Below are positions 1 through 9,316 of a stretch of DNA of 64,000 bases, piece by piece (position 1 is the stretch's first letter; every line of letters begins with the position of its first letter). Below the pieces are notes generated by a model, which worked only from the letters and a program-made list of their open reading frames with translations, was not told the origin of the DNA and ran no database searches. The stretch comes from Ancylobacter dichloromethanicus (GTDB lineage: Bacteria; Pseudomonadota; Alphaproteobacteria; Rhizobiales; Xanthobacteraceae). The position numbers and the translations under genes are program-made. Location: NCBI RefSeq assembly GCF_018390645.1, contig NZ_JAHBGC010000004.1, positions 72,994 through 136,993 of the forward strand. Reading direction: 5' to 3'.

Positions 1-2
1 CC

Positions 3-686
3 CCCGCCCCGGCGATGGCGCTGTCCGCGCCCGCGCCCGCCGCCGCTGCCGCCGACGCGGACGAGCGGGCATTGGCGCGGGTTCTCGCCCGTCCGGTGGC
101 CGAGCCGCTGGCGCGGGCGAGCCTGCGCCCCTCTTCCGCCGACGTCTTCGCCGCTCTTCCCACCGGCGATGCCGCCCGGGCGCTGGAGCGCGGCGACCTG
201 CTGCACCGGCTGATGGCAGCATTGGCGCCGCTGCCGGCGGAAGCGCGGGCCGAGCCCGGCCGCCGGCTGCTGACCTCGGCTTCGGACTGGCCGGAAGGCG
301 CGCGCGAGGAACTGCTCGCCGAGGCGCTGGCGACACTCGCGCTGCCCGAACTCGCCGGCCTGTTCGCGCCCGGCAGCCTCGGCGAGGTGCCGCTGGCCGG
401 CGAATTGGCGGACGGCACGCCGGTCTCCGGCCGGATCGACCGGCTGAGCGTGACCGAGGCGGGCGTGCTGATCGCCGACTTCAAGACCGACCGCCATGTG
501 CCGCGCGCCGCCTCTGCCATGCCCCACGCGCATGTCCGGCAGGTCGCGCTCTATGCGCGGCTTCTGGCCCGGCTGTTCCCGGGCAAGGACATACGGGCGC
601 TGCTGGTCTACACCGCCGGCCCGCAGGTGCACGCGCTCGACGGTGCGGCGCTGGAACGCGGGATGGAAAGTGTCACGTCGGGGTGA
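3..686 (+). CDS. addA: AddA helicase-nuclease, C-terminal part (cut by window edge)
   Basis: The frame is open from the window edge, so only the last ~228 residues are present. AddA is the helicase-nuclease subunit of the AddAB double-strand-break end-processing complex (RecBCD analogue). What is visible is the RecB-type PD-(D/E)XK nuclease domain: the conserved His in GDLLHRL (~191-213), the Asp in GRIDRL (430-447), the DFK of ADFKTDR (~475-495) and the QxxxY of RQVALYARL (~538). All key nuclease residues are present, so the nuclease end looks functional. trxA follows 83 bases downstream, a neighbour order I recall from other Hyphomicrobiales. Helicase motifs lie outside the window. Confidence 0.88.
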   Translation, partial: PAPAMALSAPAPAAAAADADERALARVLARPVAEPLARASLRPSSADVFAALPTGDAARALERGDLLHRLMAALAPLPAEARAEPGRRLLTSASDWPEGAREELLAEALATLALPELAGLFAPGSLGEVPLAGELADGTPVSGRIDRLSVTEAGVLIADFKTDRHVPRAASAMPHAHVRQVALYARLLARLFPGKDIRALLVYTAGPQVHALDGAALERGMESVTSG

Positions 687-693
687 CGCCGCC

Positions 694-723
694 TTGACGC
701 GGCGGGGGGCGGCTACCTACTTT
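694..723 (+). promoter_or_regulatory. possible sigma-70-like promoter for trxA
   Basis: TTGACG at 694-699 and TACTTT at 718-723 are separated by 18 bases in the addA-trxA gap, 46 bases before the trxA start. The -35 fits the consensus well and the -10 only loosely. No mapping evidence. Confidence 0.3.
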
Positions 724-769
724 CAATCCAACTTCTCCTGAAATCTCACGATTCTAGAAAGGTGTCCAA

Positions 770-1090
770 ATGGGCGTCGAAAAGGTGTCGGACCAGAGCT
801 TCGAGTCCGACGTGCTGAACTCCTCCGCTCCGGTGATCGTCGATTTCTGGGCCGAATGGTGCGGTCCCTGCCGCATGGTCGCCCCGGTGCTCGACGAGAT
901 CGCCGGCGAACTCGGCGACAAGGTGAAGATCGTCAAGCTCAACGTCGACGAGAACCCGGCCACGGCTTCCAAATACGGCATCATGTCGATCCCGACCCTG
1001 CTGCTGTTCAAGGACGGCCAGCTCGCCTCGCGCCAGGTCGGCGCGGCGCCGAAGGCCAAGATGCTGCAATGGGTCAACGGCGCGATCTGA
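770..1090 (+). CDS. trxA: thioredoxin
   Basis: This is a 106-residue cytosolic thioredoxin that reduces protein disulfides with electrons from thioredoxin reductase. The redox motif WCGPC is at residues 30-34, the cis-proline is at 75 (SIPT), and the buried Asp (VDFWAEW) precedes the active site. Length is typical of bacterial TrxA (~105-110). The ATG at 770 is preceded by AAAGG at 758-762, seven bases away. A strong hairpin plus T-tract follows, so it probably forms its own short transcript or ends the addA transcript. Confidence 0.96.
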   Translation: MGVEKVSDQSFESDVLNSSAPVIVDFWAEWCGPCRMVAPVLDEIAGELGDKVKIVKLNVDENPATASKYGIMSIPTLLLFKDGQLASRQVGAAPKAKMLQWVNGAI

Positions 1091-1117
1091 TCGCCCGTTT
1101 CCGCTGAACCCGATCAA

Positions 1118-1152
1118 CCTCGGCCGGTCCTCCGCGCCGGGGTTTTTCTTTT
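1118..1152 (+). terminator. rho-independent terminator after trxA
   Basis: CCTCGGC (1118-1124) pairs with GCCGGGG (1136-1142; one T-G pair) across an 11-base loop. It is followed directly by a T-rich run (TTTTTCTTTT) at 1143-1152. This is the clearest intrinsic terminator in the window. Confidence 0.75.
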
Positions 1153-1232
1153 CCCGCCGCGCTTCCAGACGTCACATGATCGGGATATAGCGCGTGCGAT
1201 CATATCCTGTCCGCTCTATTTTGGAGACTTCC

Positions 1233-1739
1233 GTGTCGCTTTCCATGTATGAGGCCTCCGTCCCCGTCTTCCAGCGCGCGCTGGGCAACCTCGACGCCCT
1301 GCTGCGCCAGGGCGAGGAGCACGCCGCCGCCGCCGGCCTCGACCTTTCGGAACTGGCTGCCGCGAGCCTCGCCCCGGACATGTTGCCGCTCACCGGCCAG
1401 ATCCAGAGAGCGAGCGATTCCGCCAAGTTCGCCGCCGCGCACCTGACCGGCACCTCCGGGCCGAGCTTTCCCGACACCGAGACCAGCTTCGAGGAACTGC
1501 ACCAGCGCATCGCCGCGACGCTGGCCTATCTCGCCAGCGTCGATCCGGCCGATCTCGAGGGCAGCGAGACGCGCGCGATCGTGCAGAAGTCGCAGCGCGG
1601 CGAGCGGCACTTCGTCGGTTCGAGCTATCTGCTGACCTTCGCGCTGCCGAACTTCTTCTTCCACGTCACCACCGCCTACGGCATCCTGCGCCACAAGGGC
1701 GTGCCGGTGGGCAAGGCGGACTATCTCGGGGCGTTCTGA
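1233..1739 (+). CDS. DUF1993 family protein
   Basis: A 168-residue protein of the DUF1993 family, whose members are compact helical proteins resembling the DinB/metal-binding four-helix fold; function unknown. The N-terminus (MSLSMYEASVPVFQRAL when read from a GTG start at 1233) matches the family's usual opening, and the end has the typical NFFFHVTTAYGILRHKGVPVGK block. GTG at 1233 is preferred over upstream in-frame starts because GGAG at 1223-1226 is six bases before it. Monocistronic; nothing nearby indicates a substrate. Confidence 0.8.
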   Translation: MSLSMYEASVPVFQRALGNLDALLRQGEEHAAAAGLDLSELAAASLAPDMLPLTGQIQRASDSAKFAAAHLTGTSGPSFPDTETSFEELHQRIAATLAYLASVDPADLEGSETRAIVQKSQRGERHFVGSSYLLTFALPNFFFHVTTAYGILRHKGVPVGKADYLGAF

Positions 1740-1754
1740 CGCTTTGGCATCGGC

Positions 1755-2483
1755 TCACTCGGCGGTGCCGGGCGGGCCGACGGGCGGCGGAAAGGCGAGA
1801 ATTTCCCGCGTATAGCTCTCCACCAGCGCGCTGAACGGCGTGCCGTCCGGCAGGGTGAGCACCGCGCGATGCTCCAGCAGGAAGGGCGGCAGGTCGAGCG
1901 GGCCGGGCCCGGCGGGCGGCAGCGCGGCGCCCATTTCCCAGCCCTCCGGCAGCGGCCGCCACAGCAGCCGCGCGGCGAGCGTGGTGCGGCGGAAGTCCAG
2001 CGGCTTCACCACCCGGCCGAACGAGGTGTCGGTGGTCTCCAGCGTCTCGTTCATCGCCGGTGTAAGAAGCCCCGGCAGGTACCAGTTGTCGGCCTCGGAC
2101 AGCACCTTGTCGCCGCAGGTGAGCCGCACCCGGCGGTAGCGCACCGGCTCCTCCGCGCTCACCTTGAGCAGGGCGCGGATCGCCTCGCCCGCCGGCTTGT
2201 CCTGCCCCCGCACCCGGTCGGCGACGATGAGCGGCTTTTCGGCGAGGCGATGCGCCGCGCACCAGCGGTCGAGCGTCAGAGTGGCGCTGGCATGGGCCAG
2301 AAGATCGGCATTGAGGGTCTGCACCAGCGCCAGCGCGGCGAGGCGGCCGAGGGCATCGTCCGGCCAGGGCGGGGCCGGCGTGGCCCGCGCCGGCAGGGCG
2401 CCGAGGGCGAGGCCGACGAGAAAGGTCGCCAGCGCCCGCCGCCCGGCCCGGCGTCCCGCCGCGATGTTTGTTCGAGATCTCAT
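1755..2483 (-). CDS. exported chorismate-lyase-fold protein, function unknown
   Basis: A 242-residue protein with a basic N-terminus and hydrophobic segment ending around ALPARA, suggesting Sec export. The middle part contains a pattern like that of chorismate lyase/UTRA-fold proteins: an R-x-R-L strand, then ADNWYLPGLLTPAMNETL and TTDTSFGRVV. UbiC itself is cytosolic and makes 4-hydroxybenzoate, so an exported relative probably has another role. The ATG at 2483 has GGGAGG just upstream on the minus strand. It is convergent with the DUF1993 gene and divergent from the MgtC-like gene. Confidence 0.6.
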   Translation of the reverse strand: MRSRTNIAAGRRAGRRALATFLVGLALGALPARATPAPPWPDDALGRLAALALVQTLNADLLAHASATLTLDRWCAAHRLAEKPLIVADRVRGQDKPAGEAIRALLKVSAEEPVRYRRVRLTCGDKVLSEADNWYLPGLLTPAMNETLETTDTSFGRVVKPLDFRRTTLAARLLWRPLPEGWEMGAALPPAGPGPLDLPPFLLEHRAVLTLPDGTPFSALVESYTREILAFPPPVGPPGTAE

Positions 2484-2673
2484 CGCACCTCCCTCGCGGC
2501 CGCCCCTTCGCGGTACCGGGCAGGAAATGGCGCAACGGCTTGCGCTTGTCGAGGCCGGTCTGCGCCGCCGGCGCGGGGCGCGGCGCCTGCGTAGTCCCCC
2601 GCTTGCCGGGCGGCGCCGCGCGGGCGGATAGTGCGTGCCGGGGCGGCCACCGGCGTGGCCGGGGAGGCGTGCC

Positions 2674-3951
2674 GTGGACGAGATGGAGATCTTCCGCCGC
2701 ATGGCGCTGGCGATCGCCATCGGCGCGCTGGTGGGCGTCGAGCGGCACTGGCGCGAGCGCGACGAGGATGAGGGCGCCCGCACCGCCGGCATCCGCACCT
2801 TCACCCTCATCGGCATGCTCGGCGGCGTCGCCGGCCTGCTGGAGCGGCTGCTCGGGCCCGCCGGCGCGCCGCCCGGGCTCGTGCTGGTGGGGTTCCTCGT
2901 CACGCTGACGGCGGTGTTCGCGCTGTTCCAGTATCGCGAGGAGGTCGCCCAGAACCGTTTCAGCGCCACCGCGGTGGTGGCGGCGATGCTCACCTTCGCG
3001 CTCGGCGCGCTGGCGCTGGTCGGCGACATGGCGCTGGCCTCGGCGGGCGGCGTGGTGCTGGCGGTGATCCTCGCCAGCCGGGAATTCCTGCACCAGGGCA
3101 TCAAGCGGCTGCGCTGGGCGGAGCTGCGTTCCGCGCTCATCCTGCTGGCGCTCACCTTCGTCGTGCTGCCCATCGTGCCGTCGCAGCCGGTGGGGCCGTT
3201 CGGCGGCGTCTCGCCGTCGAAGATCCTGGTCATGGCCATCGTGCTGGCGGCGATTTCCTTCTGCGGCTACATCGCCGTCCGGCTGCTGGGCGATGCGCGC
3301 GGCGAACTCGTCGCCGGCACGATTGGCGGGCTGATCTCGTCGACCGCCACCACCGTCGCCAATGCCCGCAGGTCGAAGCAGGGCCCGGCCGTGCCGGCGC
3401 TGGCGGCGGGGGCGGTCAGCGCCGGCGGGGTGTCGCTGCTGCGCACGGCGTTCCTTGTCGTCTCGCTGCTCGGCCCGCTGGCGCCGACGCTGCTGCCGGC
3501 GCTCATCGCCGGGGCGGTGGCGATGTTCGCCATGGCGGTGCTGCTGGCGCGCGCCAACGCCGCCGGCGGCGAGGGGCGGGAGGCGTCCCGCCGAACGCCG
3601 AAGAACCCGTTCGATCTCGATTCGGTGTTCAAGATGGCGCTGCTGCTGGTCGGCGTCGCCTTCGCCGCAAGGGTCGCCAGCCAGCTCTGGGGCACGGGCG
3701 GGCTCTATGCCGCCTCGGCGCTCTCCGGCCTCGCCGATGTCGACGCGGTGACGGTGACGGTAGCCGGCATGCTGCCCACGCTCGACCCGCAGGTCGCGGC
3801 CATGGCGCTCGGTCTCGCCGTGCTCACCAACATGCTGGCCAAGGCGGTCTACGCCTCCGTCTTCGGCGCGCGGGATTTCGCGTTCACCCTGTGGGGCGCG
3901 ACCGGCCTTGCCGCCGTGGCGGCCGCGGGCGCGCATTTCGCCCTGCGGTGA
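2674..3951 (+). CDS. MgtC/SapB and DUF4010 membrane protein
   Basis: A 425-residue integral membrane protein. The N-terminal ~130 residues form the MgtC/SapB domain (IAIGALVGVERHW and RTAGIRTFTLIGMLGG are the family's signature region). The remainder is the DUF4010 transmembrane domain. About ten to twelve hydrophobic helices are visible. The family is linked to Mg2+/osmotic stress but its transport activity is unproven. GTG at 2674 is chosen because GGGGAGG lies at 2661-2667, six bases upstream. Confidence 0.82.
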   Translation: MDEMEIFRRMALAIAIGALVGVERHWRERDEDEGARTAGIRTFTLIGMLGGVAGLLERLLGPAGAPPGLVLVGFLVTLTAVFALFQYREEVAQNRFSATAVVAAMLTFALGALALVGDMALASAGGVVLAVILASREFLHQGIKRLRWAELRSALILLALTFVVLPIVPSQPVGPFGGVSPSKILVMAIVLAAISFCGYIAVRLLGDARGELVAGTIGGLISSTATTVANARRSKQGPAVPALAAGAVSAGGVSLLRTAFLVVSLLGPLAPTLLPALIAGAVAMFAMAVLLARANAAGGEGREASRRTPKNPFDLDSVFKMALLLVGVAFAARVASQLWGTGGLYAASALSGLADVDAVTVTVAGMLPTLDPQVAAMALGLAVLTNMLAKAVYASVFGARDFAFTLWGATGLAAVAAAGAHFALR

Positions 3952-4236
3952 GAGGCGGCGGCCGGGGCGAGGTCGACGATCGAAAGGCGCGATTGCCGGG
4001 AAACACTTGCCGGCTTGAGGCGTTCCCCTCGGGCGGGCGCGGGAGCTGTCGCGGACGGCAATCTGGCGGCGCGCGACCCGAACCGGCATGCCGCGCGGCA
4101 GGTCGAGCGGTCTCAGCCGTCCCCGCCGCATCCAGCTTCACAATGTCGGGTTAAACCGGTGTGGACGGATCGAGACCTTCGCGCCCGGGCGCCGCACCCG
4201 CGCCGGGCAGGGCATGATGGAAAACCGGAGGCGCCG

Positions 4237-5835
4237 ATGTCGCAGGCCCGTTGGTGGCAGCGCGGGATCTTCTACCAGGTCTATCCCCGCTCGTTTCAGG
4301 ACACGAATGGCGACGGCATCGGCGACCTCGACGGCATCCGCGCGCGGCTCGACTATCTGGTCACACTCGGCGTCGATGCGGTCTGGATCTCACCGATCTT
4401 CCCCTCGCCCATGGCCGATTTCGGCTATGACGTCGCCGATTATTGCGGCATCGACCCGATCTTCGGCGACCTCGAAGCCTTCGACCGGCTGGTGGCGGAT
4501 GCGCATGCGCGCGGCCTCAAGATCGTGCTCGACTTCGTGCCCAACCACACCTCGGACCAGCATCCATGGTTCGTCGAGAGCCGGGCCTCGCGTCACAATC
4601 CCAGGCGCGACTGGTACATCTGGCGCGATCCCGCCCCGGATGGCGGGCCGCCGAACAACTGGATGAGCAATTTCGGCGGGCCGGGCTGGACCCTGGATCC
4701 GGCCAGCGGGCAATATTATTACCACGCCTTCCTGAGGGAGCAGCCGGACCTGAACTGGCGCAACCCGGCGGTGCGCGCGGCGATGCACGACGTGCTGCGA
4801 TTCTGGATGGCGCGCGGGGTCGACGGCTTCCGCGTCGACGTGATCTGGCACCTGATGAAGGACGCGGATTTCCGCGACAACCCGCCCAACCCGGAATATG
4901 AGCCCGGCGACCCCGATATCCGCCGGTTCATCCAGAGCCACTCGACCGACCAGCCGGACGTCCATCCGATCATCGCCGAACTGCGCGGCGTGATCGACGA
5001 ATATGAGGACCGGGTGCTGATCGGCGAGATCTACCTGCCGATCGACCGGCTGGTGGCCTATTACGGCGCGAATCTCGACGGGGCGCATCTGCCGTTCAAT
5101 TTCCAGCTCATCCACGCCAGCTGGAGCGCGCCGCGCCTCGCCGAACTGATCGCCGAATACGACGCCGCGCTGCCGGAAGGCGGCTGGCCGAACTGGGTGC
5201 TCGGCAATCACGACCAGCCGCGCATCGCCTCGCGGATCGGGTGCCGCCGGACGCGGGTGGCGGCGATGCTGCTACTGACTCTGCGCGGCACGCCGACCAT
5301 GTATTACGGCGACGAGATCGGCATGGAGAACGTACCCATCGCCACCGAGGACGCGCACGACCCGTGGGAGAAGAACGAGCCGGGACTGGGCGTCGGGCGC
5401 GACCCCGAGCGCACGCCGATGCCGTGGGACGCTTCCCCCGCTGCCGGCTTCACCACCGGCCGGCCATGGCTGCCGCTGGCGGCGGACAGCGCCCGCCGCA
5501 ACGTTGCCGCCCAGATGGAGGACCCCGCGTCGCTGCTCGGGCTCTACCGCGCGCTCATCGCCCTGCGCCGCGCCCATCCGGTGCTGCACGCCGGCACCTA
5601 TCGCAAGATCGCGGCGCTCGGCGATGTGCTGGTGTTCCTGCGCGAGAGCGAACAGGAATGCGTGCTGGTCGCGCTCAATCTCGCCGAGACCGCGCAGGAC
5701 GACATCCCGCTGCCGCCGGGCACATTGGGGCGCGTGCTGCTCTCCACCGCGCGCGACCGCGAGGAGAGGGTGGAGGGCCACCTCGCGCTGCGGCCCGATG
5801 AGGGCGTGATCGTGGCACTGGATGCGCGAATCTAG
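4237..5835 (+). CDS. GH13 alpha-glucosidase
   Basis: A 532-residue cytosolic glycoside hydrolase family 13 enzyme expected to cleave alpha-glucosides such as maltose or sucrose-like disaccharides. The N-terminus WWQRGIFYQVYPRSFQD is typical of the oligo-1,6-glucosidase/alpha-glucosidase subgroup. Catalytic residues are in place: nucleophile Asp201 (GFRVDV), acid/base Glu264 (IGEIY), and His325-Asp326 (GNHDQP). No signal peptide. ATG at 4237 follows GGAG (4227-4230). It converges with a second GH13 gene, and the stop codons of both lie in a perfect palindrome. Confidence 0.9.
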   Translation: MSQARWWQRGIFYQVYPRSFQDTNGDGIGDLDGIRARLDYLVTLGVDAVWISPIFPSPMADFGYDVADYCGIDPIFGDLEAFDRLVADAHARGLKIVLDFVPNHTSDQHPWFVESRASRHNPRRDWYIWRDPAPDGGPPNNWMSNFGGPGWTLDPASGQYYYHAFLREQPDLNWRNPAVRAAMHDVLRFWMARGVDGFRVDVIWHLMKDADFRDNPPNPEYEPGDPDIRRFIQSHSTDQPDVHPIIAELRGVIDEYEDRVLIGEIYLPIDRLVAYYGANLDGAHLPFNFQLIHASWSAPRLAELIAEYDAALPEGGWPNWVLGNHDQPRIASRIGCRRTRVAAMLLLTLRGTPTMYYGDEIGMENVPIATEDAHDPWEKNEPGLGVGRDPERTPMPWDASPAAGFTTGRPWLPLAADSARRNVAAQMEDPASLLGLYRALIALRRAHPVLHAGTYRKIAALGDVLVFLRESEQECVLVALNLAETAQDDIPLPPGTLGRVLLSTARDREERVEGHLALRPDEGVIVALDARI

Positions 5836-5859
5836 AGCCTGATCGGATCAGGCTCTAGA
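5831..5859. repeat. perfect 14-bp inverted repeat between convergent GH13 genes
   Basis: TCTAGAGCCTGATC at 5831-5844 is followed by one base and its exact reverse complement at 5846-5859. The TAG stop of the left gene and the TAG stop of the right gene both fall inside the arms. There is no T-tract, so it could be a rho-assisted bidirectional terminator or a REP-like element. Confidence 0.7.
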
Positions 5860-7522
5860 GTGCCGAGCGGCGGAAGGCGAAATCCAGCCCGCCCATGCGG
5901 AACCAGCGATAGCCGTAGGGCTCCAGGGTGATGTTGTGCCGGCCCTCGCCATCGGGCGCGCTGTGGTCGTCCGACAGCAGGTTGACGAGGCGGTTCGGCT
6001 CGCCTTCGGGCGGGGCGAGGGCGAAGTGCACGCTCACCCCCTCGGGATGAAAATTGTGCAGGAACAGGGCGACGTTGTTGCGCCACTCGTAGCGCAGGCA
6101 CAGCACCGCGTCGTGGCCGACATCGACCACCTCGAACGTGCCCCAGCCGATCTCCGGTGTCTCCTGCCGCATGCGGATCATCCGTTCCATCCAGTTGAGG
6201 AACGAATCCGGGTCGCGGCGCTGGTCGGCGACATTCACCTCGCCATAGGCGTAGGCGCCCTCGGAGATGACCGGCAGATAGGTTTTTTCGGCGGCGCTGA
6301 AGCCGCCCTGCGGCTCGTTCGACCACTGCATGGGCGTGCGCGCGCAGTTGCGTTCGGGCAGGCCGAGGTCGTCGCCCATGCCGATCTCGTCGCCATAGCG
6401 CAGCACCGGCGTGCCGGGCAGCGACAGCATCAGGCTGTAGGCCAGCTCCATCAGGCGGCGATCGCCCTTCAGCATGGGCGTGAGCCGGCGGCGTATGCCG
6501 CGATCATAGAGCTGCATCGACTTCTTCGGCCCGAAGGCCTCGAACACCTTGCGGCGCTGGGCATCGGTCAGCCGGCCGAGGTCCAGTTCGTCGTGATTGC
6601 GCAGGAACAGGCCCCATTGCGCGGTCGCATATTCCGGCCGGGTGGCGTTGAGCGCCTTGACCAGCGGCTGCGTGTCGGCGCTGGCCAGCGCGTAGAACAG
6701 CGACTGGTTGACCTGGAAATTGAACATCATGTGCATCCGGTCGCCGTCGGCGCCGAAATACTCCATGTCGTCCTCGGGAAGGATGTTGGCTTCCGCCAGG
6801 ATGATGGCGTCGCCGCGCCGCCATTGCAGGAATTCGCGGAAGGTGCGGAGCATGTTGAAGTGCTCGATCGGCCTGCCGTCGATTTCGGCGCCCTTTTCCG
6901 CGATGACGAAGGGGACGGCGTCCATGCGGAACCCGGAGACCCCCAGTTGCAGCCAGAATCCCATGATGCGCAGGATTTCCGCCTGCACATCGGGGTTGGC
7001 GGTGTTGAGGTCGGGCTGAAAATCGTAGAAGCGGTGGAAATAATATTCCTTCGCCGCCTTGTCATAGGTCCATGTGGTCTTTTGCACGCCGGGAAAGACC
7101 AGGCCTTCATTGGCGTTTCTGGGCTTCGACTTCGACCAGATGTACCAGTCGCGATAGGGCGAGTTCGGGTCCGCGCGGGCGGATTTGAACCACGGATGCT
7201 GGTCCGACGTGTGGTTCACCACGAGGTCGATGAGCACGCGCATGCCGCGCTGCCGGGCCGCGTGGGTGAACTCGACGAAGTCGCCGAGCGTGCCGTAGCG
7301 CGGGTCCACGCCGTAATAGTCGGCGACGTCGTAGCCGCCGTCGCGCCCCGGCGAGACCTGGAACGGCATCAGCCAGATCGCGGTGGCGCCGAGGCCGTGC
7401 AGATAGTCCAGCCGGCGCATCAGGCCACGGAAGTCGCCCACGCCGTCGCCGTTCGAATCCATGAAGCCTTCGACCGACAGGCAGTAGACGATGGCGTTCT
7501 TGTACCAGAGGTCCGTGATCAC
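5855..7522 (-). CDS. GH13 alpha-amylase family protein, trehalose-synthase-like
   Basis: A 555-residue GH13 protein without signal peptide. The opening DLWYKNAIVYCLSVEGFMDSN resembles the trehalose synthase/maltosyltransferase branch (WYK-A-Y). Catalytic residues are Asp201 (GFRMDA), Glu244 (LAEANI) and His310-Asp311 (RNHDEL). It is shorter than TreS fused to maltokinase and lacks the maltokinase part. Reaction could be maltose/trehalose interconversion or hydrolysis; sequence alone does not settle it. GTG at 7522 (VITDLWYK) has GGAG eight bases upstream; an upstream start would add 17 residues of low-quality sequence. Confidence 0.85.
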   Translation of the reverse strand: MITDLWYKNAIVYCLSVEGFMDSNGDGVGDFRGLMRRLDYLHGLGATAIWLMPFQVSPGRDGGYDVADYYGVDPRYGTLGDFVEFTHAARQRGMRVLIDLVVNHTSDQHPWFKSARADPNSPYRDWYIWSKSKPRNANEGLVFPGVQKTTWTYDKAAKEYYFHRFYDFQPDLNTANPDVQAEILRIMGFWLQLGVSGFRMDAVPFVIAEKGAEIDGRPIEHFNMLRTFREFLQWRRGDAIILAEANILPEDDMEYFGADGDRMHMMFNFQVNQSLFYALASADTQPLVKALNATRPEYATAQWGLFLRNHDELDLGRLTDAQRRKVFEAFGPKKSMQLYDRGIRRRLTPMLKGDRRLMELAYSLMLSLPGTPVLRYGDEIGMGDDLGLPERNCARTPMQWSNEPQGGFSAAEKTYLPVISEGAYAYGEVNVADQRRDPDSFLNWMERMIRMRQETPEIGWGTFEVVDVGHDAVLCLRYEWRNNVALFLHNFHPEGVSVHFALAPPEGEPNRLVNLLSDDHSAPDGEGRHNITLEPYGYRWFRMGGLDFAFRRSAL

Positions 7523-7677
7523 GCGCCGCGCTCCCGTTGATGTCCCCCCGGCGCAACGCATCATGCCGCGCAACCGTTCCGGCCGGCCACCGCGCGCCCG
7601 CGTGGGTGATTCGCCGGCTCACGGCTTGGCCACAGGTGCGCGCGGCCCCACCCGCGCGCCCTTCCGCCCTCATGCCC

Positions 7678-9270
7678 TCAATGCGCGAAGGCCTCCCCGA
7701 TGCCCTGGTCCTCGCGCTCGCGCGGCTTCAGCCCGGCATGGTCGAGCGAGACCAGCCGCGGCGCCATCTGCGTGTCCACCACCGCCGGCGCGCGGTCGTC
7801 GACCGTGCCGGTCCAGCCCCCGCCCAGCGCCTTGTTGAGCGCGACATAGTCGGTGGCGATGGCGACCCGGCTGGTCAGCAGCGTGTCGTCGGCGGAATAG
7901 GCCGAGCGCTCGGCGTCGAGCACGTCGAGGAAGCTCGACGAGCCGCTCTGGTAGAGCGTGCGGGCCAGCGACACCGCCTGCCGGTAGGAGGCGGCGGAGG
8001 CGTCGAGGCTGCGATATTTTCGCCGCTCCTGCTGCAGCGCGACGCTGGCGTTCTCCACATCCTGCAACGCGCCGAGCACGGCGGCCTGGTAGGCGAGGAA
8101 ATACTCGTCGCGCTGGGCCTGGGCGAAATCCACGGCGGCCTTGAGCTGGCCGGCATTGAAGATCGGGATGCTCACGCTCGGGCCGAAGCTCCAGCTTATG
8201 CTCGAACTCTTGGCGAGATCGCCGACCTTGGCGGCCGAGGTGGTGACCTCGCCGACCAGGCTGACATCGGGATAGCGCGCCGCCTCGGCTTCGCCGATCT
8301 TCGCCGTGTACTGCGCGTACTGGCGCTCGGCGAGCCGTACGTCGGGGCGCGCGCGCAGCACATTGGCCGGCACCCCGCGGGGGATCGTCCTCACCGGCGT
8401 GGGGATCGGCGCGCTGCGCTTCATGGTGTCGTTCAGCGCGCTCGGCGGCTGGCCGAGCAGGATGGCGAGCTGGTGCACGGTCTGCTGGTAGCTCGACTCC
8501 AGCTCGGGAATATTGGCCTCGGTGCTCGCCGCCTGTCCCTCGGCATTGGCGACGTCGACGGCGGAGGCCGAGCCGACCTGCAGCTTGGTGCGGGTCAGCG
8601 CGGCGGTCTCGCGCTGCGAGGCGGCGGTGCGGCGGGCCAGCGCGGCGCGGGCCTGATAGCCGCGCGCCTCGACATAATAGGTGGCGACGTCGCCGATCAG
8701 GGTGAGCAGCGTGTTGCGCAGCGTCTCCTGCGCGGCGTCCAGCCCATAGGTCGCCGCTTCCGCCGCGCGGCGGTTCTCGCCGAACAGGTCGAGTTCCCAG
8801 CTCGCATTGGCGCCGAGGGCGAAGGAATCGAACGGGCCGGAAACCGTCACGTCGCCGGTATCGGAGACGTTGGTGCCGTTGTCGGCGCGGGTATAGCTGC
8901 CCGAGCCGGTGACCGAGGGCGCCAGCGCGCCGATCGCCTGCCGCCGGGTGGCGCGGGCCTGGCGCACCCGCGCCTTGGCGGTGGCGACGTCGAGATTGCC
9001 GGCGACCGCCTCGTCGACCAGCCGGTTGAGCGTCTTGTCGCCGAGCCGCTCCCACCACCGGGCGAGGTCCGGCGGGCGGTTGTCCTGCTCCTCGCCGGTG
9101 GCCGTCACCGCCGGCGAGGCGGCGCCCCAGCGGGCCGGCAGCTGCAGGCCCGGGGCGCTGTAGTCGGGGCCGACCGCGCAGCCGCCGAGCAGCCCGGCGA
9201 TGAGCAGCGTCGTCGCGAGGCGCGGTGTCGCGGCGCGGAGGGCAGGGCGCTTGGCGGGCGGGATCGGCAT
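7678..9270 (-). CDS. outer-membrane efflux channel, NodT/OprM family
   Basis: A 530-residue lipoprotein with signal peptide and lipobox LLGGC (lipidated Cys31). It is followed by CAVGPDYSAP, the hallmark start of NodT-type outer membrane factors. Two repeats of the TolC-like OEP domain make up the rest. It should form the trimeric channel that carries drugs or metabolites across the outer membrane for the pump encoded just upstream. ATG at 9270 has AGGT a few bases before it. Last gene of the three-gene RND operon; the gap to the pump stop is 46 bases. Confidence 0.92.
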   Translation of the reverse strand: MPIPPAKRPALRAATPRLATTLLIAGLLGGCAVGPDYSAPGLQLPARWGAASPAVTATGEEQDNRPPDLARWWERLGDKTLNRLVDEAVAGNLDVATAKARVRQARATRRQAIGALAPSVTGSGSYTRADNGTNVSDTGDVTVSGPFDSFALGANASWELDLFGENRRAAEAATYGLDAAQETLRNTLLTLIGDVATYYVEARGYQARAALARRTAASQRETAALTRTKLQVGSASAVDVANAEGQAASTEANIPELESSYQQTVHQLAILLGQPPSALNDTMKRSAPIPTPVRTIPRGVPANVLRARPDVRLAERQYAQYTAKIGEAEAARYPDVSLVGEVTTSAAKVGDLAKSSSISWSFGPSVSIPIFNAGQLKAAVDFAQAQRDEYFLAYQAAVLGALQDVENASVALQQERRKYRSLDASAASYRQAVSLARTLYQSGSSSFLDVLDAERSAYSADDTLLTSRVAIATDYVALNKALGGGWTGTVDDRAPAVVDTQMAPRLVSLDHAGLKPREREDQGIGEAFAH

Positions 9271-9316
9271 CGGCTTACCTGAAGAGTGGGAGAGGGACGC
9301 GGCGGGGCGGCGGGGC

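Noticed and set aside
1666-4131. 821-codon minus-strand open frame across 1.7-4.1 kb
   Set aside because: Arg/Pro/His-rich shadow overlapping the chorismate-lyase-like and MgtC/DUF4010 genes; no ribosome binding site or domain.
5855-7522. Calling the second GH13 gene trehalose synthase treS outright
   Set aside because: Only the N-terminal pattern suggests it; the C-terminal maltokinase is absent and specificity residues cannot be checked by eye.
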